Source: Loxodes magnus (taxonomy: Eukaryota > Ciliophora > Karyorelictea > Loxodida > Loxodidae). From it: a DNA stretch of 64,000 nucleotides. This document shows positions 61,408-64,000 of this stretch, in pieces. How positions within the stretch are numbered: position 1 is the stretch's first letter; each line of letters opens with the position of its first letter. The notes below the pieces were generated by a model. It was not told the DNA's origin. It was given only the letters and a program-made list of their open reading frames with translations, and searched no databases. The position numbers and the translations under genes were made by a program. The stretch is from contig CAMPDV010002151.1 of assembly GCA_946699065.1 (NCBI GenBank), forward strand, positions 1 through 64,000, in the 5' to 3' direction.

Positions 61408-62985
61408 ATGCTTAAAATCTTAAAGCTTAGCTTTACTATAATGCGGTTTAAGGCTAAGCTTTTATTTAGTTTAACTATCCTAAAGTCACGATTCTATTCG
61501 CTTATACATTTGTATTTGGTTGTGAATTTCTTTACTAGAAAATACTTTATTTTGAAGGTATATTTTAGTTCTATGGCCAAGGTACTTACGATTATTGGAC
61601 TTATTATTACTTGTTATAATTATATGGGCTGATATTACTTGGATATTGGATATCTTTTTTAGGTTAGTACGTAGACTATGGGAATTAATGATCATTATTA
61701 GGGTAAGGCTACTAGTAATAAAATGTCTATTGATTACTAGGTTGGTTTCTGGTATAGTTCGCTTAAATTTAGTTCTCAAAAGTATTCTGGTTTAAAAACT
61801 ATCCACTTGTTTATTAGAAAGACTATACTGCTTGATCTTACAAATTTTGAAAATTTTATATCACATTATTCTGATAAGCATTTAACAATTATTCAGTAGT
61901 GTTAATTGGGTTTTTCTATTCTTCATTAGAGTGACTTAAAAAATGCTATTAAAACTTATCTTTCTATATCATCTATTTGCAAACATCACATTATTACTAC
62001 TGAGGTTAGTTTGTCTACTAGATTTATGGGTTACTCATAACGTTCTATCTATGTTGGGCTTGTTACTGTGGATAGATTTATGTCTTGTTCTATTATTATT
62101 GAGGCATTATGTAATTTCCTGCTCCCTGTTATCTTTAAAAGCTTTACTGTATCATACTTTGATTTTAAGGAAATTGATAAGAATTAGATGAAATGCTTTT
62201 AATTATTGGCTATTATATATTCTAAGACATAGAAATTTTATTTTAAGGGAAAGGCTACTGCTAGTAAGATTGAGGGGATTAAAATTTCTAAACTTATAAT
62301 TACTGATGCTAGTAAGCTTGCTAGCTTGATGGATTCATTAAAGATGGATTAGGGGATAACTAAAGTGCAGGCTAAATTAACTATTCATTTAAATGTGTTT
62401 TCATATGATTTTTAATAAATGTAACTTCTCCTCCTAAGTCGCAAATATTGCATTTACTTAGATTTATTAGTGCCTTTTCTCTTTGGATTATTTTTTAGTT
62501 TTAAGCTTTTTAGACTTAAACTACATTTTTCTAAGGTTTTGCTAATTTTTTTGCCTTGTGTAATTGCATATGTTAATATTCCTAATCCGCTCTAATTTAT
62601 AAATCGCATGTGAAGCATTTTACCATCTTACCTTGATTCTTGCTCTCTTCTTTAATATACTCACTTCTGCTATGATCTTACTATCTGTTTTATTGATTTA
62701 TAGGCTGTTTGCTTGGCTATAATTATTATTTTGGAACTTCATATGTAGTTTAGCTCTCCATTTTCTCTTGTAGCTGATTCGTATCCTTCTACTATTAAAG
62801 CTTTTACTGACTTTAAGATTGAGGGATTACATTCTACCTCTAAGGAATTTATTGCTATCTGGATTATTTTTATTCCTCTTTAGTTCCCATCTAAGACTCT
62901 TTCCATTTTCTTTCTTTTTCCTCTCTATACTTTAATAACTAGTGATCCACTTATTTTCCTGAATCTCCTTAATTAGCTTAAGTGA
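61408..62985 (+). CDS. Unidentified long protein, probably membrane-bound
   Basis: ATG 61408 stays open to TGA 62983-62985 (525 residues) with TGAs at 61630-61632 and 62611-62613 that may be Trp. Only two TGAs in 525 codons is far below background. Two segments repeat a K-A-T theme: YQGKATSNKMSIDYQ (about 95) and YFKGKATASKIEGIKIS (about 280). Hydrophobic segments at about 225-245 (IIIEALCNFLLPVIF), 410-440 and 490-520 could cross a membrane. If TGA 62611 is the stop, the protein has 401 residues. It runs divergently from the RING-H2 gene, with the starts under 100 bp apart. No family recognised. Confidence 0.5.
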
Positions 62986-62989
62986 ACAT

Positions 62990-64000
62990 TTTATAATTTA
63001 AGTTAAAGCTACCAATTTAAACTAAAAAATTCTCTTATAATTTTCAAAGGCTAGTTACTTTAACACCTCTCCCTCTATATTTCTATACCTAAAGAATCTA
63101 GCTAAGCTTAGCATAACAAAAATTACCAGACTCTAGTTACTTTTTAAGAGTCTTAGACTAGTTCTGATGAGATAAGTCAGTAAAGATTATTTTATAGCTA
63201 ATTCCTAAGAAAATAGACATATCTTAATGTTTAAGATAAACACTCTAGAGTTTATTACTTATATAATAGGTTTGTTTAGCTTGTTTCAAAAGTAGAATTT
63301 TCATGGCTGCTTAGTCCTTTATAAGAGAGTAAATATAGTTATGGCTCTTTTAAATTAAGCATCTGTAGTTGCTTACTTTACTATTTGACTGCTTTTATCA
63401 GGCTAAGATAGAAAATCATATCAGCTTCTTCAAAAATTTGCTAGGACTGTCTATTGTGGCTGATTATAAATTAAGCTGAATAGTTTATTCCTTCAGACTG
63501 GAAGAATTGAATGCAAATTAGTAGAGATAAGCATCTTCTTTCATTCCCTTTGCTTATAAGATAGGTAGTTTATAAGGTTAAAAGAAAAGAGTTTAGCTTT
63601 ATATCCTTTTAGATCTAGCTATCTTAAGATATCTACCTATGATACTAGAACTTTGGTTTATATATGTGTTATATTAAATTAATAGCTATTGATTGCTAAT
63701 CAAACTACACCTATTCTTTATAAAAGGAACTAAAGGATATAAGTTCTATACTTATAGTGCTTGCTCCTTTGGTTTTACTTTCATTAGAGTAATAAAAGGA
63801 TTAATAGCTTTATTAAAATGGCCTTTTGCAAGCTAATAGACTTTCTAGTTATAGGTAGTTAAACTTAAATATAACCCTTTTAAAAAACTTAATTTACTTA
63901 ATGATTATAGCTGGCATGCTAAATTAGATCTATAATACCTTTAATTCTAAAGATCTAAAGAGCATAAGAGTAGCTATATTGGATATACATATTACTCTCA
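62990..64000. other. AT-rich end of window
   Basis: No confident frame. Composition and codon-like texture resemble the preceding gene in places, so part of a further gene could begin here. Confidence 0.3.

Noticed and set aside
1-64000. CRISPR array, prokaryotic operons, ribosome binding sites
   Set aside because: No regularly spaced repeats of that kind; introns and the reassigned code point to a ciliate nucleus.
1-64000. Internally eliminated sequences (germline-limited DNA)
   Set aside because: No insertion flanked by a consistent short direct repeat was found inside an otherwise intact gene; a comparison of nuclear genomes would be needed.

Overview
The window looks like nuclear DNA of a ciliate that has reassigned all three stop codons. 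It is extremely AT-rich. Read with the standard code it gives only short open frames. Read with TAA and TAG as Gln and TGA as Trp, long frames with recognisable domains appear: MORN repeats, an F-box, leucine-rich repeats, kelch motifs, RING and B-box zinc fingers, and a GT13-type glycosyltransferase. Each intact frame also ends most plausibly at a TGA. That is the ambiguous karyorelict code (translation table 27, as in Loxodes and Parduczia). A Condylostoma-type code is less likely because no gene end needs TAA or TAG. A clear 31-nt GT-AG intron sits in one gene. No tRNA, rRNA or CRISPR array was seen.

Layout. 0-7.3 kb: a decayed kelch copy, then the left copy of a segmental duplication that carries a truncated fragment of a RING-PHR gene, broken by a short interspersed repeat. 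8-22 kb: two MORN/F-box/LRR paralogs as a large inverted repeat around a 7-kb nest of mobile elements, which includes a CCHC zinc-knuckle ORF bracketed by an inverted pair of 300-bp repeats. 23-25 kb: a second copy of one nested element. 25.7-27 kb: a kelch gene. 29.6-33.7 kb: two unidentified frames and a RING/B-box/coiled-coil/kelch gene. 34-49 kb: repeats, two tandemly oriented GT13-like copies (one intact, one broken), an intact RING/coiled-coil/PHR gene inside the right copy of the segmental duplication, and a coiled-coil ORF. 50.9-59.3 kb: an inverted pair of coiled-coil paralogs flanking a coiled-coil/kelch gene. 60.7-63 kb: a RING-H2 gene with an intron, and a long unidentified membrane-protein frame.

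Common thread. Most identifiable genes belong to families that act in ubiquitin ligation: F-box/LRR receptors, RING-PHR, RING/B-box/kelch, RING-H2 and kelch proteins. The families are duplicated locally, several copies are decaying, and repeats have inserted into the copies. All coordinates and translations were read by eye. Gene ends are less certain than gene bodies, and frame changes could be introns, decay or assembly indels.
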